Source: Acanthochlamys bracteata
Lineage: Eukaryota; Streptophyta; Magnoliopsida; Pandanales; Velloziaceae
Assembly (NCBI GenBank): GCA_019914995.1
Contig: CM034127.1
Span: forward strand, 11,780,001 to 11,844,000
Direction: 5' to 3'
DNA: 64,000 nucleotides
The notes under the pieces are model-generated. The model was given only the letters and a program-made list of their open reading frames with translations, was not told the DNA's origin and made no database searches. The translations under genes and the position numbers were made by a program. Below are positions 47,371-61,000 of the stretch, piece by piece. Within the stretch, counting starts at the first letter, position 1. Every line of letters starts with the position of its first letter.

Positions 47371-50300
47371 TTATTCCACCATGTGAGCCACATCATTATC
47401 TGCTTGAGATGCATTTGCAGAATTTTCTTGGCCTCTCCTCTTTTGGGATTTGATGAACTCTTCAATTCGTGCCTTAAGCTCAACATTTGGTATTAGCATG
47501 TCTTGCGTGAGATGTGACCGATTAAATGGATCAGTCTGCAACAAAATCAAGCTTTTACATTAGGCCATCCCTAGTAAACGACTACTCTGCAAACAGAGCT
47601 AGCAAAAAGGGAAAACCTACGGTGTCACTCAGCAGATGCCTCTGGATCACAGCTCGATCTACTGACACCTTTGACGAGGGTAAGATCACTGGATCTTTCA
47701 TCAATGTATACTGCAATATAAGGATGGTATTGTTCTCAATTGCACCCGAAGCATTGATTTTTAAACGTAATTGTAATATTGAGATACTGATGAATGTAAA
47801 AATGAGTACTAAAAAAAAAAATCTTAATCATACTGCAATCAACTAGTGACATAATAAAAAAGTGACTCTTGGTTGCCAATCTACAGTAAATCACTAAGGT
47901 CAAACGCAACTTAAGGCTTCCATTATCAACAGGTTCCAGTAAGCTACTAAAAGCTACAATACACAAAAACATGATCGAATTGATAAAAGTGCTTGTCACA
48001 TGAAAAATATTTTGTTCAGAACCATGCTGACAATGAGGGGGTTAAAGCTTGAAGGAATTGGATTTAAATCTTCTAATAGCCTTCAGATAGAGAGACCTTG
48101 AATTCATGAGTAATGCATTTTTCAACTAAAATCATGAGGAACAAATTAACGTACATGTCCTTTGCCTCTTATAGCAAGAACCATGGAGTAACAGCTGATA
48201 ACAACATAATAAGCAGTAGAAGGACACAATATCTGCACCGCCAAAAGTACCAGGAAGTATTTATCATGAACTGTAGGCCTCTCTAAGTAAAAGCTGTTAC
48301 AGAATCCATATCCAGGCCCAAAACTCAATGATGCTTATGGCCTACTGGAAATAGCAAGCAGTAAACTTTTTTGCAAGAAATTCATCAGTCATACGCACGA
48401 CAAGAGCCTCCAAAGATGTAAATTCTAGGTTCAAAAAAGAAGTACCAAATTTCCACTAGTCCTGGGACTAGAAAAGACTTAAGATGAACAGAAATCTGGT
48501 AATATCAGTTAATGCACCATAGGCCTATAATGTGGTCAAAAGATATAACAGGAAGAAAATATATTCAAGCAGGTACACAACATTCTTCAAATCTAAAGGG
48601 CTATGTATGAGATATTGAGAAAACTGTTTGCTGTTGTAACTAAGACATTTGGACAGTAATTGAAATTAAAGCTAAATGCTTATAATATTTTCTCCCCCCA
48701 TCACATTTGCTTAAAAGTACCTGAATTGGGTCCAGAAATTCATCTGGTATGTCTCCAAGTATAGCTTCAGCATCCAATGCTTCAGAAGCTGCAGCTTTCG
48801 CTCTAGCGCCAAGCTCAATGAAGTTTTCAATCATCTTTCCATCTTCACCAATCTTCCACAGAATATCAGCTGCGGCAGTAAAAAGCTGAAAAGGATTCAA
48901 AAGGCATCAGCTAACCAACAAACATGAATATCCAATTCATTGTAAAGGGTTCTCCAGCAGCAAATACCTTTTCATTGTAAGAACGACCATCTTTTGATAT
49001 AGCCACTGGGAAAATGTTCTCTCCGTCACCTCTTGCAATATGGACATAAATCTTGACAATCTTCTCAATAATAAAACCAGAAAATGCAAAGTTAGAAAGT
49101 GAGAACTTAAGATTTACAATCAAAGTCATAATAGATCGATGTCCTTAAAGACAATAAAAAAACCAAAAAATGACACATCCACTAAACTTTTCAATACTAA
49201 CCTGCGTTAACAACAACTTTGGTCTAAACTCATACTTCTCAGGGTCTTTAACAGTAAGGGATTTTCTTTGCGGTCCAACAAGCTGTAAGAGGAAGTAATT
49301 TAACATACTTGCTACTCTTTCCACCTGAAAAGAAAAATATTGGAGCAGTTACTCATAAGAGACAGTTTAATCTATTAACCAAGATAGGTGAAAACGTAAA
49401 TAACCTCTTGAAGGCATGCAAGGAAATGTGCCCAAATAACAAAATAACACAAAACTTGTCCTCAATTTTCTGAGAGTAAACTTTTTCAATCAGCAACCAT
49501 AGCATTTGTTATTGGCTCATTAATGCAATTCAGTTTTAAAAACCTTGAAAGTCATACAATCTTATCAGAATGGTCTCTAAAAAGAATGCGGAAATAAAAC
49601 TTATATTCTGGATGATATAACTCTATCTTAGAAAATGTTTTCACAACCACTAGTAAATGTAAATAAAAACGGATAAACAATACCTACAACAAACCTGTAA
49701 GGAGAACAAGAATGAGAAGCTTCATGTGAAATACAATTTAACAAGGAACAAATCAGGAAACAGCATCGAAAATATAAATCACAAGCATAGCCCCTTCATA
49801 AGTTGAATTTCTCCATCTTCAGAAAAACAGTACATAAATAAGGGAAAATCACCATCTCTGGAAGAAGAAAAGGAGTGGGGATCTGCTCAGAAGTAAATGC
49901 AAGCATTCCCACATCTTCATTTGCCAACCTCATGTCGAATCGAACAATCTGGAGATATAGAAACATAAAATAGTAATCTTAAACTCTAACAAACACTTAG
50001 AAGCAAGAAACACAAGGAGCTTACATTTTCCCATGAATGAAACACACGCATTCTCTCCTCCCTCTCTTGTGCAGGCCTTCGTTCCCATTCTACAGTATTA
50101 GACAGCTCTGCTTCTATTTCTTTGAGCTCTAGTATTTTGTTCAAACTCTCATCAAGAAGATATATGCTATCATTTATAAGGAAATTCAGGAAGTTCAAGT
50201 ACACTCCCTTTTCCTCTTCTTTAGCAATCTGTGCCATTTAGATAAAATAAAAGAGGCTTAGATAGGTCTCATTTCAACACTCAGATAAACACCATAGGTG

Positions 50301-53300
50301 CACAAGCAACAGGTATAAAGTGAGTCATACTTTCATCCACGAGTCGCGATGGCTGGGGACATTCCAAAGATACTCAAGAAGCTCAGCAATATTATGACGA
50401 ATCGTGAATTTGTCAAAAAACTGGAATAGTCAACGTGAAGAAGAATCAATCAACTATGAGCTCCTTCCGCCAACAAGGTGAATAAAGCTTGAATGGAGTG
50501 TAGTTCAAATCTGACATATGTGGCTAAACAATACTACAAATTCGACTGGAAGCAAAATCACCTGGGTATGAGAGCCGGTAAATTCTATATCAACATAAAG
50601 TTTAAGAAGGTTCCGAACGAGATACTGTAGCGATAATGGGTGCCCTTCAAAAAGAGAAGCTGTATAGGATAAACCGCTGCAGAACAGATAATAGGAAGTC
50701 AGACTAACTTGGTTACTCGTATCAGAATTTGAACTACATTAAATAAAAGCTTCAGCAGCTTCCACCTTCTCTGCGGCATCCAACAATTCAACACCTCCAC
50801 CATCTTCGCTCTTAGATATGGATTTTTTATATATGATGGACTTGCCATAAACATGATAATGAAATTCAAAAAGTCATCCTGGTCAGGGAAATTCAGATAC
50901 ACTACAGTGAGTAAGACTTTAATTTGCAAATCTTAAGTGAAACTTTTAAATGGTCATGAAGGTGTAGGAGGTCTTCACCAGTATGAATCCCTCTAAAGCT
51001 CTTGGGATACGAGATGTAATAATAAGTAAATCCATTGAGTCTTCAACAAAATGTTCTGGCATGCATGCAAATTCAATAGGGCACTCCGACGGCAAGGGCA
51101 TTTTGAACCCACCAACAAGGCCAACTAACCAAACGATTACCAACTTGTAGAAAGATAATGCACGCTGAAGTAGTGCCCCATCCTTCAGGAAAAACAAAGG
51201 TCGATCAAAAAGATTTCCTGAACCAGCTCTTAGTAACTTCTTATTAAACTAGTAGTAGCAGGTACAAATGATAGCCACTTTGGACAAAATTATACCAATT
51301 TGTTAAGTATAGCAACTTATACTTATTTTCTAGTGAAACAAACTTCTCGATGAAGCATGCAAACACTTGAGATAAATACCACGAGAAGCAATGCATAAAA
51401 AATAAACATAACAAAATTCAAATTTAAGAAATATAGGAAAATGCAAGGTGATCAGGCTAAAAGAGAGCAGCTCAAAGGAGTAAATACAGAAAGTGAAATA
51501 TTATTTTGTAAAATTTCAAAATAGATAATAGACAACTCAAACAGATTGTATGTGGCTTTATATATTTTGAAAACATAAAACTGTTGGCAGCAGATTGCTG
51601 ACACCTATAGACACGTTCAAAAGAATTGACCAACTGCGAGCTTGGGAAACTGAGTAAGCTAAACAATTCCAAATGTTCCTTATGTATGCTGTACTTTTTA
51701 TGAGAAAAGCTTATATAGTTATGTGTTCTTCAGTGACATAAATTGGAAATTGGTGCAACACCCTTCTGATGCATCAACGAACTTGCATGGCCTCATCGTG
51801 AAGTGATACAATGCACCAGTTCATTGTTTACATAATTAGGTAAAAATTTTATAGCAGATAGTAGTTATACTGTTATAGCTATATGACACAAATTACAAAA
51901 CTTTAATGAAAGAGCTCACTTAAGTTCTGCAAAGAAAGTCTAAATGGCAAAGTAACACAGTTATTTGAGCCCACTCACCCTTAATACTTGCGCTTCATAA
52001 CAGAACTTCTCCTGTGTTAATATCTCAATCTCTTTCTCAAGGCGCCTTATATCTTCTTCAATTTGTCTCCTTGCTCCTTGATCTCTCATGGCTTTGAGAT
52101 TCGACAGGTCTTCCTCCAGTCTTGCCAGATCCTAAAATTCAAATACAGTAAATGTGCTTATCAACTGTGGCTAAAGGCATATATGCTAAACCAACTGTTT
52201 CAAAGCTTCAGCTTCTTAATTTCACTACCACTTGAAATAAGGAGTATATAATGAATTTGAGGTACAATATGATCGTTTGTTAGATTTAAAGTCAAAAGAC
52301 ACCTTTCTGCAGTATTGACATGAATTTTTCCAGGTTTGACTCGAAGGACTAAGAAAGGCAACAACTGTTGATATAGAGAATATAACTACTAGTAATACAT
52401 CAAATAAACATCCTACAGAATGGCTGCCTAAAGTTGTGATAGGATAACCCATATTATACGCAGAATAAAAAAAATATTTGACTGAACCATCCTCTTTACC
52501 TGGGCAATATGCTTGAAATCCGACAATGCTTTAATGAGTCCCAAGTTAAGAACTCTTGCAGTCATGAAGAAACATTCACAAATAAATGAATATTTCACAT
52601 TCACTTTAGAAGCCCTTATGGGTTTTGATTTAGAAAGCGAGATATTATTAGAACCGGAGCTTGAGGGTTGCAGTGCATGGTTTTCACTTCTGCTGATGCC
52701 TTCATCTCCGTCATCCTTAGTATCATTGTTGTCATTCATCCATGCTGCAACCTCTTCGGATGAAGCATGTAAAGTTGTCAGCTGTCTAGGATGAAATTAG
52801 AGTCGACAAGAATTAGAAAACTTGTAGGATTAAAGAAAAGGACATATGACATGCAGAAAGAAGTAAAGTTCAGGAGAGATGCTATCACCTCAAGTCCACT
52901 CGGTTATTGAAAAACAGGTAGTTCGGATCAATTTTGTCCTTCTTGGAAACACTGGCATCTAAAAAGGGTTCACATAGGCGAAGCATTACTGCACTCAGAT
53001 TCACGAACATACCACTACTTGCAAAAGTCAGTGGGTCAACCTGCATTGTAGTTATGATTCAGATATTAGGTATCACTTCATAGAAAGAAGTTACCAAAAA
53101 AATAGTCCAGTAACAAATTCTGCAAGAAGATGCACTTACTTATAGGCATATAATTAATGATATTCAAAAAAATAAAAAAAGAAAAAGAAGGAAAAAATGA
53201 AGGAAAAGGATCACAACACCTGCAAGCGAGATCTTCCAGAGTTTTTCATAATCACTTCAGCAAGATAATCAAGCACTTTTTCTCGTGTATCCATGCTCTT

Positions 53301-55043
53301 AAGCAATATAAGGAGCAGTTCTTTCAAACCATCATACAATAAATTCATAACAGTCTTGATTGTTGTGAAAGAAGATAATAGATCAGCTGGTCTACGTGTT
53401 GATGATTCTGAGAAGCACTGCTGACTGTCAAATGTAACTTAGCTTATAAATTCGAAGTTGAAACAGAAAAAATCTAGGAAACAACTTATACCTTAAAGAT
53501 GGTGATATAAGAAGCAAACTCTGTTATGGTCATTATGTAAACAAATATTTAACAGCTCATACGCATGCACATTGCTCACTATTGGCAAAAGCCTTAGCCA
53601 ATATATATATAAAGCTCATCAGTGAAATAAAAATTCTATAAGCATGACAGACACTGCTGGGGAATCGAATTCTAAGAAATCTAAGATAACAGCCTCAGAG
53701 ACTAGCGAAGCACAGAAACAGAAGTCATACTAAGAAGTTTGGGCATGTTCAGCAACTTGCTATAACCACAATAATGAAGTAATTGGATTCTAACAAATCA
53801 ATCTCATTTGTATAAAACTAAGACCATTTTGAGATAAGCTCGCATGTTACAATTATCAGTGCACATTACCATTATGAGTTTAAGTACGCAAACTAGGTCA
53901 AAGCCTTAATAAAAAATGGCTCCTAGCTCCATCATATATTTCACAAGCTGCAAATTTCAGGATGTTGTCAAAAGATGCAGTTTGCAATTCCCACATGGCT
54001 CCTAGCTTCCAATTTAATAGCTAAAAGAAAGATCAGATTAGCAGGTAATTTTGACATTTCTTTTTCAGCCACTTTCTTCATTTGCCTTAAGATTCTAAAG
54101 CTTTGTTTACAAATTTCTTTCCCCCATAGATAACAGAAAGCTATATCTTTGCAAGAGAAACTAACCCGACATCCGGTTTACTCCTGAAGTCCTTGTAGTC
54201 AGGCAATGCACTGACATGGAAGAATGCCCCAAGTATGCTAGTAACCTCAATAGCTCTTCCAGGACCAATCAAAATAAAACTCAACTTAGGTATCCACCTA
54301 GGATGATTCACTAATGCTTTAGCACAATTAGGATAATTCACAAGCATCAGCAAAGCTCTAAGAGGCTGCTGAAAATTCCCAAGAGCTGATACCCGTTCCA
54401 CACTAGCCCTTAACTTCTCGTAAACCTCGATCATCACCGGCTCAATCCTCTCATAATCCTCATCCCTAAAAAAGTCATTAATAAACCCCGGCGGAGGTTT
54501 CATTTCCATACTCCCCAATGAATCGCCCGTAAACATATCTGCAGGACTAGCAACTTCAGCAAAAACAAGATTCAACAACTTCCCAGCAGGATGCTGCTGA
54601 TCTCCACCACTACTAGAAGCAAACACATCGGGATTCGAAACATGAATCCTCGCATACGAAATAATCAACTTCCTAACAAGATCAATAGATTCCTTAACCC
54701 TCGACCTAATAGATTCATCTTTCATCCCGGAGATCTTCTCAATCTCTTCACCTGCACGTTTATAACAACCCAACAGATAATCAAGAGTAGAAACTTGAGT
54801 ACTCGAAACAGATAACCGGTCGATGAGAACACGTTCGAGAATGTCGCGGTTGAGAAGAAGAGGGCGGGATTCGCTGAGAAGCTCAGCAGCGGTGATCTCC
54901 AAGTAGATGTAGTTGGGCGGAGAAGAATCGGTGAGTGAGATTAGAAGGATTTTGCGGAGAATCGTGTCTTCGATCTCCGCCCGAGAACGTTTAGGTTTTC
55001 CGGCACCGGTAACGGTGGCAGCGGCGGGAGAGGTGGTAGACAT
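47371..55043 (-). CDS. MUSE3: Ubiquitin conjugation factor E4 with U-box (UFD2/MUSE3)
   Basis: Sixteen exons join without a phase error: 55043-54166, 53424-53220, 53040-52889, 52785-52500, 52131-51979, 51182-50979, 50878-50766, 50676-50562, 50420-50331, 50228-50025, 49948-49853, 49324-49202, 49060-48968, 48885-48721, 47710-47621, 47535-47371. The product is 1043 residues; Arabidopsis At5g15400 is about 1038. Exon 1 encodes the variable N-terminus. The middle exons encode the helical Ufd2 core ([58 protein letters not shown]). The C-terminal U-box reads [43 protein letters not shown]4 factors extend ubiquitin chains on substrates already marked by E3 ligases; the Arabidopsis protein limits levels of NLR immune receptors such as SNC1. 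A TATA-like CTATAAATA lies about 60 bases upstream. Confidence 0.93.
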
Positions 55044-58000
55044 GGTTGTCTTTGGGTTTTCAAGCTAGAAGAAGCCAAAGTGGCTCGCGTTGAATGAAGA
55101 CGAGTATTTATAGAGTTTCAAATTTTTTTAATAAAACTTGAAGTTTTCAAAAAAATGAGAGATGAAGTTTTGAGATTTAACTACAGTAAAGTAAATAAAC
55201 TAAAGCTATTTCTTTTATTTATGTAATAATGCTAAGTTATTCTATCATTGAAATATAGTGATATTTCTAAAATTATCAGAATTTTGAATCATGCGAAGAT
55301 ATTACAATGTATATTAAAAGACTATGAGGTTTGTAGAATGTATATAGACATAGAAAAAAAAACAAAAAATTGATGGAAGACAAATTAAAAATGGTTTACA
55401 TTAATGTATAAATTGTAGCAATTTATTACCTCAAATAATTAACACCAAAAAATAATACAGAATTTAATAAACGTTTTAAACGAGATAATTTCATTAATTT
55501 AAGAAGACAACTATTATTAAGCTTATGTGCTAAAGCTAAACAGTTGCAAAGACTTAGGGCATGTTTGGATCTGCTTATTTAGGGCTTCTACTTTAAAAAA
55601 AAACATATAACAGTAAATATTATGTTTAGCTGCACTTGTTTTTTTAGAAAAAAAGCAGTTTCTTTCGCTCTGAAAAAAAAAGCATCAAAATGATGCTTTT
55701 GAAAGAAGCCACGCAGGAGCTTATTTTTGCGGTGCTGTAAAATGACCACTTTTATCTCATTTTCATCTCTATTTGTTCTTTCTCTCGCTCGGGCTGAATT
55801 CTGCTGTCGCTCCCCCACCGTCCCCGATATCTTCGCCTCCGACGCCGATCGCTGTAGTTTTTCCTCCCGTCCTCCTCTAATTATTTTATTTTTCTTCTTT
55901 CCGTTATCTTCTTTTATTTTCTTTCATTCTCATTACTCTTCCGAACTCAGCCACCCACATCTTCTTCTTTGAACACGGTGATCTGCCTGCGTACAAGTTA
56001 CTTCTCCGGTAACATGCATCTTTCATTTGCCTCTAGATTTCACTTTCCTCTCTCCATCCCTCGCCGTCGTCTTTTCACCAACTTTCACCACGCGGGGGTA
56101 GAATTAGGGTTTTCGTCGGACCTCTCCGCCGGACTTCCGACTGCAGTAAACATCTAATATTTGTTTCCTTACTCCGATAATACTTTTGCTTCGTCAATTA
56201 AGTCGAATTTCAACTTGTTTTTAGAGATTGCATTGCCGGACCGGTAATGAATTTATATAGAGTGTTGCTTTCTGTTTGGTTTATTTTTGCGTAGTGTTTT
56301 GTGGTATATAGTAGATTATTATAGAGTGATGAATTTATGTAGAGCTCTAGTTTTGCTTGCGTTTTTGTAGAATTTTAGTAGAATGATGGTTTATGTATGT
56401 TATGATTTTGTTTTTGTATCCAGTTACTAATTTGAATGTATTGGTTGTATTAAGGTGAGGGATGGACAAGGACGCAGAAGATTTCATGGTGCATTTACTG
56501 GAGGATTTTTTGCTGGATATTACAACACTGCTGGCTCGAAGGAAGGTTAGTAAATTTGAGGAAGTTATATATATTTCTTGCGGAAACTTTTGATAGGATA
56601 AAGTTTGGTATTAACATATGATGCACAGGATGGGCGCCTTAGATGTTTGTTTTATCACGCAAAATAAAGCTGAAGTGAAGAACCAAAGTATATATAGCTT
56701 CTTGGATGTAGAATATATAAAGGTATTTGGTCTATCTTTCTGCCTCTGTTGTTTCAAGTTTCAATAAAAAAGTTATAACAATAAGTCGAAAACACATAGT
56801 CAAATTGTAATTAAATTTGTTTAGCAACTCCAAGTTAGAATATGTCTTAGGAATAAAAAATGCTGACACATATATTTATGTTTATATCATTACCATTACA
56901 CTCGTGTATATCAGCAGATGTTGCATTTTGTCTTGATTATTGGTTAGTGATTCTTATTTTAGTAATTTCATCTAGTATTTTTGTTCTCAATTTCATGTTT
57001 ACCATTAAAAATGGATGCATTTCAAAGAAGTATGAACAATATGTGAGAAATGGATCGTGGACTAAAGGATTACCAATTCACTCCCAAGGTTTGTGCATTT
57101 GTTGATTTGTTAGTCAATCTTGTTAGATTTTCGTTTCTGTCTAGGATATAGTTGGCTAATGGTGAAAAGATGAGATTTTTCCTAGTTTCTTGTTGTGTTG
57201 ATTAATTATTTACGACTGTTTTACCTTGATTGGATGTTGGGAGGGGGGAGGGGGGACTGTGAAGTCCTTAAGTGTTTTATTTTAAAAATACCAATCATGG
57301 TCTAAAGACCATTTTTTACGCTATAGTGGTGATCATTTCTCCCAAATGCCTAAATCGTCCAAATGGTGTTATCGACTTTTAAATCTATCCTGAATTAGAA
57401 ATAGAAGATAAAAATGTGAAATTGTGATTATACCAAAACACTGGTATCTGTAAGATAAATGTTTAAGTGAACCATCATTTTGTGTTGGGAAAAATTCAAA
57501 CTACCTTTTTCAGAAGTATGAACAATTTTTTAATTTTCTAAAGTATCACTTCTTCATCAAGGTTTCTTAAATGACTGAGGTGCTAGAAACTTTAGTAATA
57601 CATTGTATTAGATTCAGCATATGCTGGTTCATGTCACAATCATTTTGCTAAACATATAACTTGTTATTTAAGTCAGATTTCAACTGGACAGAGAGACCTA
57701 AGCAATTGCTTTTACTTTTTTACATGTTAAACTTTCTTGATTGATGTACTTGCATCTTCAGGAAGAGATAAGTTGACAGTGATAGTAGTTTAACTTCTGT
57801 CCATCTTCCAGAGTGCTTATGGTTCTGGCAGCTACTACAAAGTGCAAGCAGATAAACCGATGCAACAAAATACTGATATTGCTATTCTTTGTGCATCAAG
57901 TTCTGCCTGCTTAAGGCACCTGAAGTCAACGGTTTTCTTCAACGGCATCTTCAAAGGTCTTCTTCAACGGCATCTTTGTAATAAATAGCAGCTTGTAATT

Positions 58001-61000
58001 TTTTTAAATAGATCTTAGCATCTTTTAAGCAGTGGTGTATCAGTTAGCTAAAACAGTTAGCTTGAACAACCTTATGTTGGATGCTTATATGAGCTAAAAC
58101 AGTTATATATTTATATGTTTATGTGCTCACTGTTTTGGATGCATTGCTATATTGATCGTTATTTTTATTGCTATGCATGCTGTATGTTTAATGGTGCTCA
58201 CTCTTTTGCCTATTCAAATTGCATTAACGATCATTTTTGTAGTTTCTAAGCTTTACCTGATGTGAGTTTGAAATAAAAAAGCATTGTTTAATTTGAAACA
58301 AAAGAGCATTTTTGTAGTTGCTTGAGTGGTCACAACTAATAGTCAAAAGTCAAGAATAACAAGCTACCAATAAAAGAGCCATTGTCTAGTTTAAGATTTT
58401 TAACTAATAAGAATTAGAATTATCATTAAGCTATAGCAAAAGTCCATTACACTTGTATTTTGATATGGTTGGAATGAGAAGTTCTATGTTTTGAGCAAGG
58501 TTACATGGTGAGAATGAAATTATTTTTTGATTATAAAAATAATTATTGTAAAAATAATTATTTTTTATTGTAAAAATTATTGTTCTTGAGCAAGGTTACA
58601 TGGTGAGACATATGAAATTATTTTTTATTGTAAAACTTAATTTTTGATTTTTGTAAATTACTTTTTCTGCATAGTATAGTTATATACTAATCATTTTATT
58701 TTTTAAATAAATTACTTTGATTTTTATTATTTATTGTAAATGATTATCTGATCATTGCTATATTGATTGTTATTGTTTATAAATATATTATTACAAAATA
58801 ATAATAACAATAATATGTTTATAAATATTATTATTAAAATATTAAACAAAATATTTATAAAATATGTTATAAAATTAATTTTCAAGAGATAGATAATACA
58901 TGAAAATAGATTAAAAATTTAATAATATATCATTTATTAAAAAATAATTAAAATTTGATAATATATCGATTATTATATATCTAAGGGCATTTTGATAAAA
59001 ATATTATTAAATAAAATAACAATAATATTTTATTAAAGGATTTATAAATATTATTATAAAAAATATTTTAAAAATATATTATATAATTAATTTTTTAAAA
59101 ATTAGATATTACATAAAAATAAATTCATAAATTTAATAATACATCGTATATTATATATTTAAGAATATTTAAATTATTATATATTTTATTTATTTATAAG
59201 TATAAGTATTAGTCAAATATATTTTTAATTTTTTTTTAAAAATTAAATAATAAAATTTATCCAAATCAAATTTAATAAAAAGTAACTTTTTCAGTAGAAA
59301 AGCACCAGTTTGTTTTTTCAGCAAAAATATATACAGCCGCTTTCGAACAAAAAGTTCTAAATTTTAAGCTCAGACTAAGACGCCCTTTAGTTCATCTTCT
59401 GAACATAAGACAAGTAGGCAAAAGCGTTGACTTGGAGCTCTGAAGAATTCCATGGAGCTTTCTTCTCAAGTAACAATCTTTATCTCTCTCTCCAACAAAA
59501 AGGAAGACCCAAAAAAAAAGAAAAAGAAAACGAAAAAAAGGAAAGAAACAATTTTGGTAGGACGAAGATGTTCAACCTGCTATATTTAGGTATATAAATT
59601 GTCTAAAGATGCGAATTTTTAGAACCATCTTTTTTTTTTCTTTTTTTTGGTTTGGTTGTTGTTCTTATTCTTTCAACAAAAAAAAAAAAAAAAGGATTTT
59701 CTCCTATACCTAAGCTGTTGATTGATTGATTTTCGGTCGGCTTTTAGGGCAGGAGGAAAAATTCTGTGTTCGTGGAACCAACGTGCCATGAAGTCAACAG
59801 GAGAGTGCTAAAGATAACATCTTTTCAGTTTCAGTTTCAGGTCAGAAATTTGTTCTTCTTCCTTGAATTGCTCTTTCTGAGATTGTTTTTGTTTCTTTAT
59901 GTTGGGAATGGAAGTTTATGGAATTGTTGGTTACAAGATGATTGAAGTCTTACTCTGGGTTGATAAAAAATTGCTTTTAAAAAAAATTGTAATTTTTTAC
60001 AGCTTGTTGATTGAGGAATGGGTAGAAATTCAATGTGTTTGTTCAAAATCATCGTATCGATTGGAATTTTGCTAGATAGTTTATTCTCTCAAAAATGAAC
60101 GAGGGTTGGATTATTTTTGGCATGAAATGTGTGACGTTATGAGATTTTTGGATTGAATTCTGTAGAGAATTTTTTCATTTTGGTTCATGTTATGGTGTTC
60201 GCAATGTATCTAAGTCCTAGGAAGTTTCCTAGTTTGTGCCGAAGACAAGATTATTATGACCGACTTATTTTGACACTTTAGGATATGCTGCCTGCCCGGG
60301 CATACTATTATGATTTCATTGATTGTTCTCATCATTTGCATTGTTTCTGTTACTCTGAGAGGATGATGGCATCATTCTGAGATATGGTTTTATATGTAAG
60401 ATGATGTCTGTGTAATTTGAGTATCTGTTCGGAACCTTTGTAGTTAATTGAAATTATTGATGGATTGCAGCTACAGCTCCCAGCCGAGTTTAACACCAAA
60501 CACAGTCACAATGGGGACTCAATCTTCAAAGTAGGACCTGCAACGGTCAACACTGTGGCCAATTTCCATGGCCACCCTAATCAGTTCCTCAAGTATTTTA
60601 CGAGCTTACTCTTTATTCGGAAGCTTGTTTCAAAAAATAAAAGGCGGATGATTGTTGGTCGTTATGATTTGGACATGTGCTATATCACAGAACGGTTAAT
60701 AGCAATGTCTTATCCTGGTGAAAAAATGCGTCCTATGTATCGGAATCCTCTTTGGCAAGTGAAGGAGGTGTTAAATATGAGACATCTCGGTCACTACAAA
60801 GTAAACTATCTTGTCTTTATGAGACTTTATTCGCATTTCCTTTGATTTTATATCAAACGATCCTCATGTGGAACAGAAACAGAGGTCATAAGAGAGGTCG
60901 TAAGAGAGACTGTCTTGGTGTTTGATTTAATCAACACGACAAAATGATTTTGTATAATGGCAGCTTCAGAATATGGTTTTCTTTCTTCTTGTTTTTCTTT